Part shown: piece by piece, positions 24,091 through 37,023 of the stretch | Layout: each line of letters opens with the position of its first letter | Numbering within the stretch: position 1 is the first letter of the stretch | NCBI GenBank assembly: GCA_032718565.1 | Contig: JAVGVS010000447.1 | Span: 248,719-312,718 of the forward strand | Direction of reading: 5' to 3' | Length of the DNA stretch: 64,000 nt | Source: Distichodus sexfasciatus | Lineage: Eukaryota; Chordata; Actinopteri; Characiformes; Distichodontidae | Notes under the pieces: generated by a model | Seen by the model: the letters and a program-made list of their open reading frames with translations, nothing else | What the model was told of the DNA's origin: nothing | The model's database searches: none | Position numbers and translations under genes: made by a program

Positions 24091-27000
24091 GCTGGTCATC
24101 CAACAAACCACAACATTAAAGACTCAACAGGACTGTCTGAGCGTGAATATTGGGTAATGATGATTGTCCATGTGCACTGAGTTTTCCTGTATAAATAATT
24201 TAATGTAATCAGGGTTGTGTTGAATTCAGGGCGGCCGGTGCTTGCCTCACCTCTCGGAACGCTAACGACGTAAGAAGTCACAACAGGCAATTAGAGAGTC
24301 TGGCGGAGGCGTTTGGGGCAGCTGGGATCGCAAACATGGGAGTGTCAGTGCTTAATGAGGCTTGCCATCTTCAAAATCACTCATTTTGTAAAAACATACA
24401 CAGTACATATATTTTAATAAAACTCCACAGTGTGAACAAGAACCACATGAAACACGAAAACACTAAGCTTAACAAAATAAACTTTTTTGAGTTTATTTCT
24501 TGTAAATTATTCACTTATTATTGACACACAAATCTCATGTTTTACACCTAATAGCGTTTTCTTTAGGGATGTGATGAAATATTGATATATCGATTATTGA
24601 TCGAAATGAGGTTTTAGAGTCTGACTAATATATAATAGATATTTTGCCACAAAATCTTGATATTTCAGCTGGTATTCTTCTTTTTGCACTGAGAAACATA
24701 AAGATCTTTCCCTAAAATTATTTACTAGTTTTTACCAAGATCTCATGAATAAAAATAAGTTTAATAACCGTAAGACGGGCAAAAAATCGAGACGTAGAAA
24801 AATATAATTGCGCAGTTGTTTTATTCTGACGTTGGTTTGAATACGGTTAAACGTTAATCAAGAAACAATTACAAAATCTAGTTCATTTTCATCAAGGAAT
24901 CAAAAATCGTTTATTAAAGCTGCCGTCAAGACTTCCTTTTAGCTCAATCACATGCAAATTGCTGATGTTTTATTCATACGGCAAGAAGGCAAGTCAAGCA
25001 TGAAACACATTTTCGACACAAATTGCTTGGAAGTTCTGCTGCCAACAAAAAGGCTCTGAACCTGAACAAGTGTGGAAATAAAATATACACAACGCAACTA
25101 AGATTTTTTTCATTTTAGAGCAGTTTGGTGAAATATCTGACACTAAAGCTGTGGATTTTAGTAAATGAGCTGCGGTGCTGCCTGACTTACTGTTTTATAT
25201 CCTACGCACAACAACAAAACCTCAAATAAAATGAAATTCAGCTGTTAGAAAGTCGGATCAAACTGCACAATGATATCTTTCATGTTTGTACAGCGATGTT
25301 CCGCCCGACTTGAGTTATTTTTCTACGCTTTTAAGACCCTGTCTTACAAGGGACTTAAAATGGAAGGGAATAAATGTTTGAAATTTTGGTTTTGTAATCA
25401 ACTTAATCGGAGGAATTTTACTTATTTTTATTTTACATCAAAGTCTTGTCTACAAACCTTACTGTCCACTTTGACTTAAAATAAAAACATTTCACATTTT
25501 TCTTTCCATCTTTAGTAAGAGTGTAAAGAGATCTCGTGCCACGAGACAATATTTAAACGTGACGATATTTTTCGGCGAGGTTAAAAGCTGCTTCGTAAAA
25601 TAGTATGGTGTTAAATGCTAAGTGTAGAATTTCACCAGCAAAAATCTGGGGTCTGTACACGTTCAACTCCAGCTTCACGCTCGCTTCACTTGCTACTGTG
25701 TTATAAATGCAGCAAAACAGCAGACAATCACAGGCTTGGAGGAAGCTGATTGGCTGGTCTGGTCTCCAGTCAGGTGTGTAATATGGTTGAAGTTGATGTA
25801 GTGAACAGCAACACACACGTTTCCAGTACGACAGCAGAAGCAGCAACAAGAAGACGAGTTGTGTGTTATGTGGAGATTGTGGGTGTGATGTGTTCAGCAG
25901 TATCCTAGTCTAATTGTATCTGTTAATGTTCCTAAATCTGTTGATGCTGCAGGGATTACGCCTCCAACATGTTTTAATCCAGATGTTGATGTGATAATGT
26001 ACAATCTGATGATGTCATGAGATGATTTACACTAAAGTTACACGTTAGAAGCTGATGCACAGTAATGGTGTGAAGAGATGCAGGAGCAATCATACAAGAG
26101 AGAGTCCAGACACTTCATGCACTAAATACACTGCACACACACACACACACACACACACCACTCTTCATGTCTTTCACTCAAATAAAAACACATATTACAC
26201 TCACGTTTCATCACTGAAGTTTTCTTCAAAATACTGTTAAAATCTCGTCTTGTGTATCGTCATAACCCTAATCTCTAACCACATTTTTAAGAATGCTCAA
26301 ACATTTTTGTCATCACTTACAACAACACAGCACACTTAAAACTGGGCATACACACTAATTCCTGCATAATTCTGCATAAGAATGAATAAATTAGCTTGTT
26401 AATGTCAATTAACCCTTCATTCTAATCAATTCCATCAATGCTGAGTGACTACAGGTCAGGATATTTAATATATTTTATCTTGGAGCAGGTAGCCTTTTGG
26501 CATTGCCGGTGTGGAATGTTTGCTCTCGTTATGAACCGTCGTTAACGACATTCCATCGCAGTAATCGCCCATGACGACGAGCTTAACAAGGAGCAACATC
26601 CATAAAGCATCAGACACACTGCTAGGAAAAAGTCACAGAACGTTCGGTGTGGGTTTCAGTGAGTTTATCATCATCTAATCCCCCGTAAAGTGGGGCTGTG
26701 TTTACTTAGTAATTTGTAATTGAATTAATTATGTAAGTGTTTAAACGAGTGGCTGTAATTTAAGCTCAGCTGGATTTTAACAACAGCACGTTAATAACTG
26801 TGTCGATTTTGGGAAGCATCTGAGCCTTTTCTTATTGTAAAGAGACAAAGTCTATGTGATTTTTGTGCCGTGTTTTTAAACTGTTTGCAAATTTCAGACC
26901 CTCCAGGATTTCGCGATGTTGTGATTGCAAGTGATGAAGACAGAGTGATGAAGCGACTGAGCAAGCAAGAAGGCAGGAAGATAGAAAGTGGAGAAAAAGA

Positions 27001-28220
27001 GAGAGACGAGAGTACGAGAGAAAGAAAGATTGTGTGCACATGTGAGAAAGAGAGAGATAGAGATCATAAAATTTGTTCATTCAAAATGGGAACACTGCTA
27101 ATGATGTGCTAACAAACGTAAAATAACGAGCACACACTTGTTATTTTGGCAATATCACCCCAAACGTTTACACCGCCCATAATTCAGTTGAGCAGACCAA
27201 AAATATGGCAAATTGTACACCACACGCGCAACAAAATCCCCACTATACTATAGAATATACAGTACATTACATTTATTAACCTAAATCACTTGCGGACGGC
27301 ACGGTGGAGCAGTGGTTAGCGCTGCCGCCTCACAGCGAGAAGGTCGCCTGTAGATCCTGGGATAGGCTGTGACCACAGTTGAGATTAAACAGTTTGGATA
27401 TGTTTTCTTAAATGTATTTACAGCAGAAGAAACATATTTGCGTCAGAAGATGGAATTTATTTGTTTACATTTAAATTCACAGCTTTCCAGGCTCGGCATG
27501 CGATGCGTATTAGAGTTTGACTGATATGAGTGATAATGAGATTACGATATTGCAGATAAATGTTGGTGCTTATAGTTTTATATTTCAAAATTTTAAAACA
27601 CAGACTGAAAATGGATCTTTTAATTGATCTATTATGTTATGTGTGTAGCCACTGTATAGTTTGTCCACTAGAGGGCAACACTGCATCTTCCTCCTTGGCC
27701 TTTTTTGTGATTTTATAAACTATTTATATATTTGCTTAATACCGTCTGCCACATTATGCTGTGGTGTTTTATTTGTGGATAAAATATATTATATTTTATT
27801 TACAGGTCAATGAAAGTTCCCGAAATGTCATCACATAAAAGTACTGTAAAAAGTAAGACCCTCACACAAGCTCTCAAAATGACCAAAATGGGGAAGAACC
27901 TTAAATTCAACTCTCAAATTAAAATTTTCCTCAGTTGAATATTCAGTAAAACTCACCTTTATTCGCTGAGCTCCTCCAGGGAGGACGGTGCTATTTGGCC
28001 ATCGGGCAGAGCTCTGAGCTGCTACTCATGCTTCATCGAGTTTACAGTAATTCTGAAGAAAAAAGCTTGGAGTCGTTTTACAACGAGAGAACTTCCATCC
28101 ATCTGGGCCACATGTGTCTCTCTCCATCTCCAGTAGCTCCAGATTCTCACACACTCTTGCAAATAAACCGGAATACGGAAAAGCTTGCAGACGGCTTGGA
28201 GAGAAGCTTTCTTTAAACAG
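24091..28220. other. Non-coding interval with few landmarks
   Basis: No gene recognised. (CA)n lies at about 26131-26158. A possible mobile-element relic at 25525-26265 carries ATCTCGTGCCACGAGA near its left edge. A short purine-rich segment is at 26970-27060. A SINE head is listed separately at 27299. Confidence 0.4.
27299..27375 (+). repeat. DANA/Mermaid-like SINE, internally deleted
   Basis: The head GGCACGGTGGAGCAGTGGTT, then GCGCTGCCGCCTCACAGC, is the characteristic 5' end of this fish SINE. It jumps directly to the 3' part CCTGGGATAGGCTGTGACC. Confidence 0.7.
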
Positions 28221-28221
28221 G

Positions 28222-29510
28222 CTTAAAGAAGAACCTTACTGAAAAAGGGCTGCAAGAGACGATTTCCTGGAAAAGGACTGAAAGAGAACCTTACTTAATG
28301 AGAACCATTCTTGAAGAAGGTTTTAGCAGAAAATGCTTGAAGAGCACCTTTTTCTGAAAAGTCTTGAAGAAGAACCTTTTGTGAAAAAGATGAGAAGGGA
28401 AGAGAACGCCTTGAAAAGAATCTTTCTTAAAAAAAAGGTTTGAAGATAAACATTATTAAAGAAAACTCAAACGTTTGTCCTAACCCTTAATTTGGATAAA
28501 AACCTCCCTTTTCTGATTGGAAAATAAAGGTTCTTCGAGTAAGAAAGATTTCCTCAAAGGTGTGAAAAAAATTCTAGTTTTTCTCCTTTTTGTGGTTCTT
28601 CAGCCTTGATGGTGTTGAGCAAAAACAATTCTTTATAGATTTGAGGAAAAGCCTTCACTCCGTATAAAATGTTTCTCTTTTTTTGTGGTTGAAAAATAAA
28701 GGTTCTTCAGACTTGGTGGCTTCAAGCAAAAATGATTCCTTAAAGTCTTGAAAAACCTCCACTCTGTATAGAACCCAAAAAACCTTATTTTTTTTTCTTG
28801 TTCTGTGGCTGGAAAAGGGTTCCTCAGACTTGATTGATTCGAGTCAAATGCTTTCTTCAAGGTGTGAAGAAAAAAATCTTAAAAATTGTAAAAAATTTTC
28901 TTTTTCTTAGTGGTTCGTAAGACTTGGTACCTTTGAGCAAAATACACAGACTTAAAGAAAAGCCTTTCATTTGTATAGAGCGTCTGACAGTTGCTGTTTC
29001 GGGTTCTACAGACTTGGCTTCAAGCTAAAATTATTTCTTAAAGTCTTGAAAAACCTCCACTCTGTATAGAATGGCTGACACCTTTTTTCTCGTTCTGTGG
29101 TTGAAAAGGGTTCCTCAGACCTTCAAGCTAAAGTGATTTCTTAAAGGTGTAAAGAAAAATCTTGTTTTTCTCTTTTTTGTGGTTCTTCAGACTTGGTAGC
29201 TTCAAACAAAAATGGTTTTAAAGACTTGAAAAACCTTTACTTTGCATAGAGGTTCTTCAGACTTGATGTGTTCAAGCAAAAACCTTCACTCTGTACAGAA
29301 AGCTTCATATGTTTTTCTCCTTTTTGTGGTTGGAAAATAAAGGTTCTTCAGACTTGATGTTCTTCAGATTTGGTGTCTTCCAGCAAAAAACCCATTCCTT
29401 TAAGGCTTGATGAAAAGTCCTTCGTTTGTGTAGAAGGTTAGATATCCTGTTTGTTCTCTTCCTGCGGCTGGAACATAAAGGTCCTTGAGATTCGAAGTAA
29501 AGACGTTTCC
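28222..29510. repeat. Degenerate tandem array with GGTTCTTCAGACTTG units
   Basis: GGTTCTTCAGACTTGGTGGC, TTCAAGCAAAAATGATT, CTTGAAAAACCTCCACTCTG and TTTTTGTGGTTGAAAAATAA blocks recur in the same order over about 1.3 kb with irregular spacing. It is a decayed long-unit satellite next to the CpG island. The minus-strand frames here read through the repeats. Confidence 0.75.
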
Positions 29511-29679
29511 TCAAAGAACTCTCTCTTTAAAACGATCTTTAATGAAGACAGAAGGCAGTCACTCCACAGCATCTTCCCAAACTATCCATATCTGGAGCTC
29601 GTGGGAAGAAACACATTCCCAACTTTCCCTCTTTTTCCTCCGGTCGAGGTCGTTGGAAAAGTTGGATGTAAAATGCCAG

Positions 29680-30000
29680 GCACGCGCCTCCTCCGCGGTT
29701 ACCGGACACTGCGCGCGAACAAACAAACAAACAAACAAACAAATAAATGAAATGAATAAAAAGCGTGGACTTCGAACTCGTTTTGGGGAGAAAGAGAGAG
29801 CGCGCGCGCGTGGAATAAACACGGGTGATTTTCCCTCGCGAGTGTGGAACCGAGCGAGCGCGCGCGAGGAAGGAAGTGTGTCGCGTGGAAACGGGGCGCG
29901 TGTCTGTCGGTGCGGCGCGCGCGCCGAGCCTTTGTAGTCCCACGTGACGCAGCCCTGCGTGACGCACGTCAGCACCGAGAACGGGAACAATACACTCGGT
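29680..30000. promoter_or_regulatory. CpG island, candidate promoter of tmem200a
   Basis: This is the only strongly CpG-dense block in the window, with runs such as GCGCGCGCG and CGAGCGAGCGCGCGCGAG, set in AT-rich surroundings. It lies about 12.5 kb upstream of the tmem200a coding exon, which needs a distant noncoding first exon. A (CAAA)n run (29719-29748) sits inside its left edge. The assignment to tmem200a rests on position only. Open frames on both strands here are composition artefacts. Confidence 0.6.
29941..29972. promoter_or_regulatory. E-box and CRE-half-site cluster in the CpG island
   Basis: CACGTG at 29941-29946 overlaps TGACGCA. The inverted repeat ACGCAGCCCTGCGT spans 29947-29960. 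A second TGACGCA and an ACGTCA half-site follow at once. Such motifs suit USF/MYC-type and CREB/ATF-type factors; binding is inferred only from the motifs. Confidence 0.4.
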
Positions 30001-30059
30001 GGGAATTATTAACTACACGCGGAATCTCGCGCAGGAACAGAAGAGGTTATAACCAGTAA

Positions 30060-31085
30060 AATATCGGAAGGTTTAATTTAATTAATACTCAATAATAATG
30101 ATAATATATGTACACATAATGTTCATTAATTATATTGTGTGTAATATTTGAAGGATATGAAATGTTTTTTGAGTTGGAAACGCGCTTCCAAACATTACAG
30201 GGAAGGGACAGATTTTGTGGACTTTTAATGGTTTCCATTAAAATGGATCACATTTAGAATAGAATAGAATCTTTCATTAGTGTAGAGGTCATAACTAATT
30301 ATCAAATAATTCGTTTTTTAAATAAATGATTATTTAATAAAATATAAATATATAAAATATAATGTCACAATTAATAATAACAATAATTAACGATAATCTA
30401 TAAATAATTATAATAATATCATACATGATCCAAATATACTTATAAGTAGTTATATAATTAAAGATTTTTGGGTGGTGAAAAGAAACTTCAAAACATAATT
30501 TGGTAAATCTGACAATATCATTGTTTTTGTGCTTTTTGCTAAATAGATTGAACGCATTTAATCATCGTTGATAGCAAATTATTTTAAATAGATTACATTA
30601 TATATTGGTTTTGTAATTGAATGGTTTTTCCATTACAAAATAGGTCTCACATTTATTAAAATAATAATAATGATAGTTAATAAAGAATAGGTAGAGAAGA
30701 TGAAAAGTATCATTTTTGTATCACATTTAATGTTCTTCTGGTTGGAAACGCACATCTAAACATTGCTGGCTCCTGACTTGTATCAAATAAAAATTATATC
30801 GTAACAGACTTCATGATATGCGGCAGGTGCTGGATTATTATCCGCTGAATCGATGTAATATTGTATTGTGATGAAACTTAAGATTTACCTCATACCAATA
30901 AGTGATATTTTGTTGTTCTGGATTTAGCGATTGATCAGGGATGAGTTTGGAAGTGAGACACACTGCTCCACACTTCTATCTTCAGAGCTTTCCTACATAG
31001 CGTTGCGTAATAAGGCCGTTGCACGTATGTCTCGAGAAGTGAAGAGGACGAGGCCTGGAATTAAAAGCAGCTGCAAAATCGCTGT
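30060..31085. other. AT-rich non-coding interval
   Basis: Strongly AT-rich with ATAATAATTA-type low complexity up to about 30700. No gene recognised. Confidence 0.5.
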
Positions 31086-31089
31086 TCTA

Positions 31090-31490
31090 TCACAGAGAAA
31101 GAGGGGAGGGAGAGAAAAAAGGGAGAAAAGGGAATTTAGAGGGGAGGAGAAGGAAAAGACAGAAAGTGTGGGGAGATAAAGAGGAGGGAGAGAAGAGCAA
31201 AGGAAAAGTAAGAACGAGGGAGAAAGATACAGAGAGAGGGAAAGAAAGAGAGAAACGGAGAGGATGAAAAAGAAAGGAAGGAAGAGAGGGAGAAATGTAG
31301 AGAGAGGGGAGGAGAAAGACAGAGAGAGAAACAGAGAAAGGGGAGAGACGCAGAGACTGAGAGTGAGAGAACGGAAGAAGAAGACATTACAAAAGATATA
31401 GGAAAAGAGACATAGCGAGAAGGAGAGAGTAAAAGGAGAGAAGGAAGGAGACGGAGGAGAAGAGAGAAATGGAGGGATGGAGAGAGTTCT
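31090..31490. repeat. Purine-rich tract
   Basis: AGAGAGGGAAAGAAAGAGAG-type sequence for about 400 bp on the plus strand. Polyserine/leucine frames on the other strand are artefacts. Confidence 0.85.
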
Positions 31491-31568
31491 TTTTATCTGA
31501 GAGATTACAGATGGCTGTGGCTTTCCTGTTTATACATGACATCGCATTCTTCAGACCACACCACATGT

Positions 31569-31714
31569 AAACACACACACACACACACACACACACGCAT
31601 ATGCATACATAAACACACACACACACACACACGCATATGCATACATAAACACACACACACACGCATATGCATACATAAACACACACACCAACACACACAT
31701 ATAAACACACACAC
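31569..31714. repeat. Compound (CA)n with repeated GCATATGCATACATAAAC block
   Basis: (AC)n is interrupted three times (about 31597, 31633 and 31663) by the same GCATATGCATACATAAAC insert, forming a short higher-order array. Confidence 0.85.
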
Positions 31715-32011
31715 CGCCTACTACAATGTTTTTAAAAGGAGAAGAATAAGGAACGCATAAAAGGAGCAGGGAGAGAGAAAAGAAAGAATACGGAGGAAAG
31801 ACATGGAGAGAGAGAAAGGCAAGAGAGAAACTAGGGATAAAAATAATGGAGATTACGAAGAGAGAAAAAGGCTGAAAGGGGGGAGAGGTGTAATGGAGGT
31901 GTAATGGAGGTGTAATGGAGTCAGGATGTTGGTTTCTGCTGCAGGATTTTGTTACACACCAAACACCAACGAGTAAATCCTGACAACAGCTGCTAAAGCA
32001 AGGTCACTCTA

Positions 32012-32337
32012 ACACACACACACATCCATACACACACACACACACAGACACACACACACGCACACACACATCCATACACACACACACACATCCATACACA
32101 CATCCACACACACACACGCACACACACATCCATACACACACACACATCCATACACACATCCACACACACACGCACACACACATCCCATACACACACACAC
32201 ACACAGACACACACACACACACACACACACACACATCCATACCCACACACACACAGACACACACACACACACGCACACACACACATCCATACACACACAC
32301 ACACACACACACACAGACCCCACACAGACACACACAG
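32012..32337. repeat. Compound (CA)n with CATCCATA inserts
   Basis: About 325 bp of CA repeat interspersed with CATCCATACACA and CACAGACA blocks. Valine/cysteine-rich frames on the minus strand are artefacts. Confidence 0.9.
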
Positions 32338-32667
32338 GATTTTGGATGCAGTGTGGCCTGAGAGGGTAAGGGATTAGAGAGAGAGAGGAGCTGTGAGACA
32401 GTGAGAGTGAGTGAGTGTTTGTCATTATGAACACCTGATTCCCACCACAATCCGTCACCTCTTAGTTTAACCATTGCATGATGGAGCAGTGGGAAGACTT
32501 GGCAGAGAGAAGAATGTGAAAGAGAGAAACTGTAAAGAAAAGACAGAGAGAGAGAGTGTGTTAGTTGACTCATGCCTATCATGGTGGAAACTCTGACTTT
32601 GTGATTGTGAAGTGGCCAAGTTTCTAGCAGCTGGAACGCTCAACATGTTTTAGAGAAAATGTGGTGC

Positions 32668-32679
32668 GCACACACAGAA

Positions 32680-32717
<38 letters not shown>
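32668..32717. repeat. (CA)n microsatellite
   Basis: A CA run broken by AGAAACG near its start, then about 18 clean units. Confidence 0.9.
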
Positions 32718-32719
<2 letters not shown>

Positions 32720-34900
32720 TAAATTCCAAAAGTGGCAGTCTTTACTATGAATACAGCATCTAGCAGTATTTCATAATGAATTCATTTTGACTAGCACAGG
32801 TTTATGGCAACTAGAAATGGAACGTCTCAAATCAGATGCGTCAATAAGATCTTTCTTCTGGAGATCCTGTCTGCCAGTTTTCTTTAGAAGATTAAAAATA
32901 AAATCACCACAGATCGGAAGTTTGGAGTCTAAAGCGTAGAGATTTTCTCCGTCAGGGATGCGAAGATGCAGCTGCAGGTGAGATGTTCCCCTGCCTCTTT
33001 TATCTCTCGGTGACAATGAACAGGTGAGTTGAAATCCTGCGTTTCCGCTCCCTCCTTGGCCTCTTCCCCTCCCTCTCTCTCTCCATTTCTATCTCCGTCA
33101 TCACAGTGTTGATTAGAGAAAACTGATATGATATAGTTGTCATAAAAGGCTGGTTAGGATTTGACGACCCATTGATAATATACACATTTTTAGATGACTT
33201 TTAACTCACCACGTTTCACCTTTTAAAATGAATAACCTTTATGATTATCCTGCAACAATACGCCAATATTAAGTATGACTGGATGAAACAGCTTGTATGT
33301 AGTTGTACTTTTTCTCTGTAGCTTGTAGTTTAGTAGCTTTACACTAATGGCTCAAATAACTGTGAAGCGATTGGTTAAAAGCTGTGGAAAAAGTTGTGGT
33401 ATTTGAGTAAGTAATGAATTTGTGGGGATTGGCTGATAATTGCAGTGCACCATCGAAATCCTGCAGAATCTTTTTGGAATTTGGAAAATCGTCCAACATT
33501 TTCCAGCAAGGTTATCAACATAGGTAGAAGCTCCACTTTTTGACTCACAGTATTTATTTTTAATCTCTCCAGGTTTAGCATAATTCAAAAGCAGGAATTT
33601 GTGTGCAGGTCGACATGGTCTCGGCCGTTATCATGCGTGACACGCTGCAATGAGAAAACCAACAGCGACACGCACACACACACACACAGCTATAAATCAT
33701 TTACATCCAGAAAAATCCTGCAGTAAAATGTATTTATCTTAGCCCGATGTGCAGCAACTCCATCATCATCATAGGTCATTGATTCCAGACCCATCATCCG
33801 TGACATTTCTCTCATGGGTGGCCAACCGACGAATAATGGGCTCTGGGTTTCCGTTTTACTGACGTGGGCCGACGTTCCAAAGCCAGCGACACACTTTTAG
33901 AACAGTGGGATTCAGGATGCCAGGTCTCCATGGTGACGCTGACTCTGGAGGGAACAGTGTGATCCGGTCAAACCAGCGCCACTGTTTATAACTAACCTGC
34001 AGCCATCATACGACCAGCAAAACACTTTCCTTCCACCAGCGCCAACCAAGTGATCAATGAGTTAAAGCAGCACTCATATAAGTAAACAGAAAAAGAAAAG
34101 TAAAAAGTTATTTTTACAATATTATATTGTGTGGATTAATAAAATAATTAGGACGTGTTTATATCCACCGACTTCCACCCACACAAATGGAAGTATAACA
34201 ACAACAACAAGAGAAAATACATATATATGATTAATATGCTCGATGTGATTTTATTTGAAACTTGAAGGCAGCAGTAGAAAAGTTTGAAAGTTTTTTCCCG
34301 TGACATTTTCGTGTGCCGTCAATAGGATTTGTTGTGATACAACGTCATCTTATCTCTCTCCTAACAACCCAGATAAACCCAGCCTCCACTCGTCTCCTTC
34401 CCGTCTACCGTTTTCTTCAGCACAGGCCTCTTTCCCGTTATCGGCGCAGAATTTCTTGAGATGACTCACTGGCGTATACAGAGGGAGAGATGAATAAAAA
34501 ACCTCTTCCAATGCACTTTAAGTGTTTTCAGGAACTAGAGTATAAATCTATAAGGAAAAACTTTTCTTCAAAGGTATTAATTTACAGAAAATTTCTATGA
34601 AGTCCTTAAAGAGACACAGAAACAGCATAGTAGTACTATGTAGCCTAAGATGCTTCTGAAAGTCTCATGCTTCCGTAAGTGTTAGGGTTAGGGTCAGCGA
34701 AGATACCTTCTGCGTGAACATGAGACACTTTCTCTACATGTTCTAATATATATATGAGAACTCCAAGAATATTAGTTCTTAGAATATTGAATCTGGAAAG
34801 ATGGGAAAAGTACCCAAAATCATATTGTTAATTCTGCTGTTTTCTGTTTCATTTCCTTTTTGTTTTGAGGCAGACACAGCATTATGTGAATGTTGCAGCT
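32718..34900. other. Non-coding interval
   Basis: No gene with splice support. The 81-codon minus frame at 32771-33016 is moderately diverse in composition but matches no family I know. A (CA)n run is at about 33670-33689. Confidence 0.4.
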
Positions 34901-34904
34901 ATAG

Positions 34905-35600
34905 AGAATAAAATAAAAACAAGGAGCTAAACTAACTTTAAAGCACAGTTAAGTTCCGATACACATTTTATTTTATTTTTGCGCCGAAGTAACACAGAAA
35001 AGGATGAAGAAATCTTGATCTATTCATTTACACATAAGGCTTTGTGAGATTTTACAATAAATTAGGGGAAAGTATTTGAGCATGTGATCAGTGCTTGTGA
35101 CTCAAGTCCTCATCGAAGTTTGGTGTGCGTTGTAGTGCGTTGACATTTTCAACGTTCTTCATGATCAGTTTTCTTGCTCATTAACAATTTTGATAATTTT
35201 CACGCTCAATTTCAACATTGTTCATCATCAATTTTGACGTACTTGGACGATTTTGGGGATTACCGTTAACGAATTTAAATGCTCTTTGTCATCAATTTTA
35301 TGTTCAATGTTCATAATCAATTGAAGTTCATCTAGCTGTGGTCATTGTCGAATTCTGAAAATCTTTCTTGGTTTTCGAAATGTTCTTCAGCGTCAATTCG
35401 ACTTTCTTCATCTCATTATTTTTTCATGTTGTTCATCAGCAATTTTAAATGTTTTTAAATTTCAACATTCTTCGTTATTTTCAGCGTTCCGCGTCGTACA
35501 TTTCCCATCAATTTCAATGTTCTTCCTCTTCAATTTCTACGTTGTTCATTGTTATTTTTCACGTTCTTCATCTTCTTTGCTTGAGACGAACACAATGTAA
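34905..35600 (+). repeat. Duplicated 0.7-kb repeat with CAATTTCAACGTTCTTC units, copy 1
   Basis: A lead segment (AACTTTAAAGCACAGTTAAG, then CACATTTTATTTTATTTTTG) is followed by a decayed tandem array of TTCATCATCAATTTCAACGT-like units of about 27-30 bp. The lead segment and array both recur in the same order at 39560-40265. Confidence 0.75.
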
Positions 35601-36381
35601 TAGCCAGATATTTGCAGCTGTAGAAATCAGAGCATTTTTATTCTGTCTCGCAGTAACTTCTGCGCTTGAGGCAGCATAGCACAGTTAACGCTTCAGAGAG
35701 CGGTAAAACAGATGGGACTGCGTCTCACATCTAATCGCACATACACACACCACTGGACACATCCACGGCTAATGCTTTAAATCAGTGCAACAAATGAGTT
35801 TTATGTTTTGAGTTGTCTCCTGCAAATCTCCACCTGCCCCGTTAAGCTGTGATGTTTGCTAATGTGTTCCGTCTCTCCAAATTCTGGATATCATCAGGGA
35901 TAAAGGAAGTGGACATCAAAGCACCAGATGCACTTCTGCAGCGCTGGCGTAAACACATGCATTATTTAAACATTACAAAAGATGGAAGCTGCACTCTTTT
36001 GTCATTCTTTTCCCCTCAGCATTTGAAAACAAACACGTCACATCGTTCATTATACAACGTAACTCATTATGACTGGTCTTTAGCAACATCACTGAACCAT
36101 AGGTGACGCTACTGATAATGTTGCGTTCAGTACCTGCGGAGACCGCGAGGAAGCGTCTCTACTAACACTGTTCTATTTTGGCCGCGAGGAGGCTGTCATT
36201 CACTGTCATAACTATTTGCCAGGCCACGGGAGCACCTCCATCAATGTTGTTGTTCTATTTGTTCACAAGGTGAGGTTAATGTAATTAAGATAAATCACTC
36301 CCTGTTGCACTCGGCAGGGAGGCGGCTCCAGTTAATGTTGTCATGGTTTATGTTAAGAGCTGATATATAGGCCTAAATCTA

Positions 36382-37023
36382 CAGAACTGTGCAAAAGTTT
36401 TAGGCTGAGTGTGAAAAAACTGCTGTAAACAAAGAATGCTTCCAAAAATGGAAGTGTTAATCATTTATTTTCATCTATCAACAAAATGCAGTGAATGAAC
36501 AAAAGAGAAATCTAAATCAAATCAATATTTGGTGTGACCACCCTTTGCCTTCAAACAGCATCAGTTCTTCTAGTACACTTGCACACAGTTTCTGAAAGGA
36601 ACTCGGCTGGTAGAGTTGTTCCAAACATCTTGGAAGGCTTAACCACAGATCTGTAATCCTATAATCCTACAAATAATATCGCGGCTATAATCCTACAAAA
36701 ATAATATAATGACTATAATCCTACAAAATAATATAATGACTATAATCCTACAAAAATAATATAATGACTATAATCCTACAAAATAATATAATGACTATAA
36801 TCCTACAAAATCTGACTTTGTGCAAATTATTACTTATAAGAATCGATGCTGGTTTGAAGGCAAGAGTAGTAACACCAAATGATTTGATTTAGATTTTTCT
36901 TTTGTTCACTTTGCATTTTTGTAAATTATTAAAAACCAACAAATATTTATTTATATATTTCTAGAAAGCATTCTTTGTTTACAGCATTTTTTCACACCTG
37001 CCTAAAACTTTTGCACAGTACTG
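36382..37023. mobile_element. Tc1/mariner-like non-autonomous element
   Basis: The left end CAGAACTGTGCAAAAGTTTT and the inverted right end (CAGTACTGTGCAAAAGTTTT) are flanked by TA on both sides, as in Tc1/mariner elements. The left interior keeps part of a Tc1-type sequence (TTTGGTGTGACCACCCTTTG). The transposase region is gone; in its place is a tandem array (36651-36815). It cannot mobilise itself. Confidence 0.85.
36651..36815. repeat. 27/28-bp tandem array inside the Tc1-like element
   Basis: About six copies of CTATAATCCTACAAAATAAT followed by ATAATGA. Units of 27 and 28 bp alternate by one A. Confidence 0.85.

Noticed and set aside
29485..29990. Three frames of about 142-150 codons on both strands
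   Set aside because: Composition artefacts of the CpG island; arginine-rich, with no domain and no agreement between strands.
31993..32582. Cys/Val-rich frames of 112-192 codons
   Set aside because: Translation of CA/GT repeats.
32771..33016. 81-codon minus frame with protein-like composition
   Set aside because: No family match that I know, and no convincing splice context beyond a possible CTGCAG.
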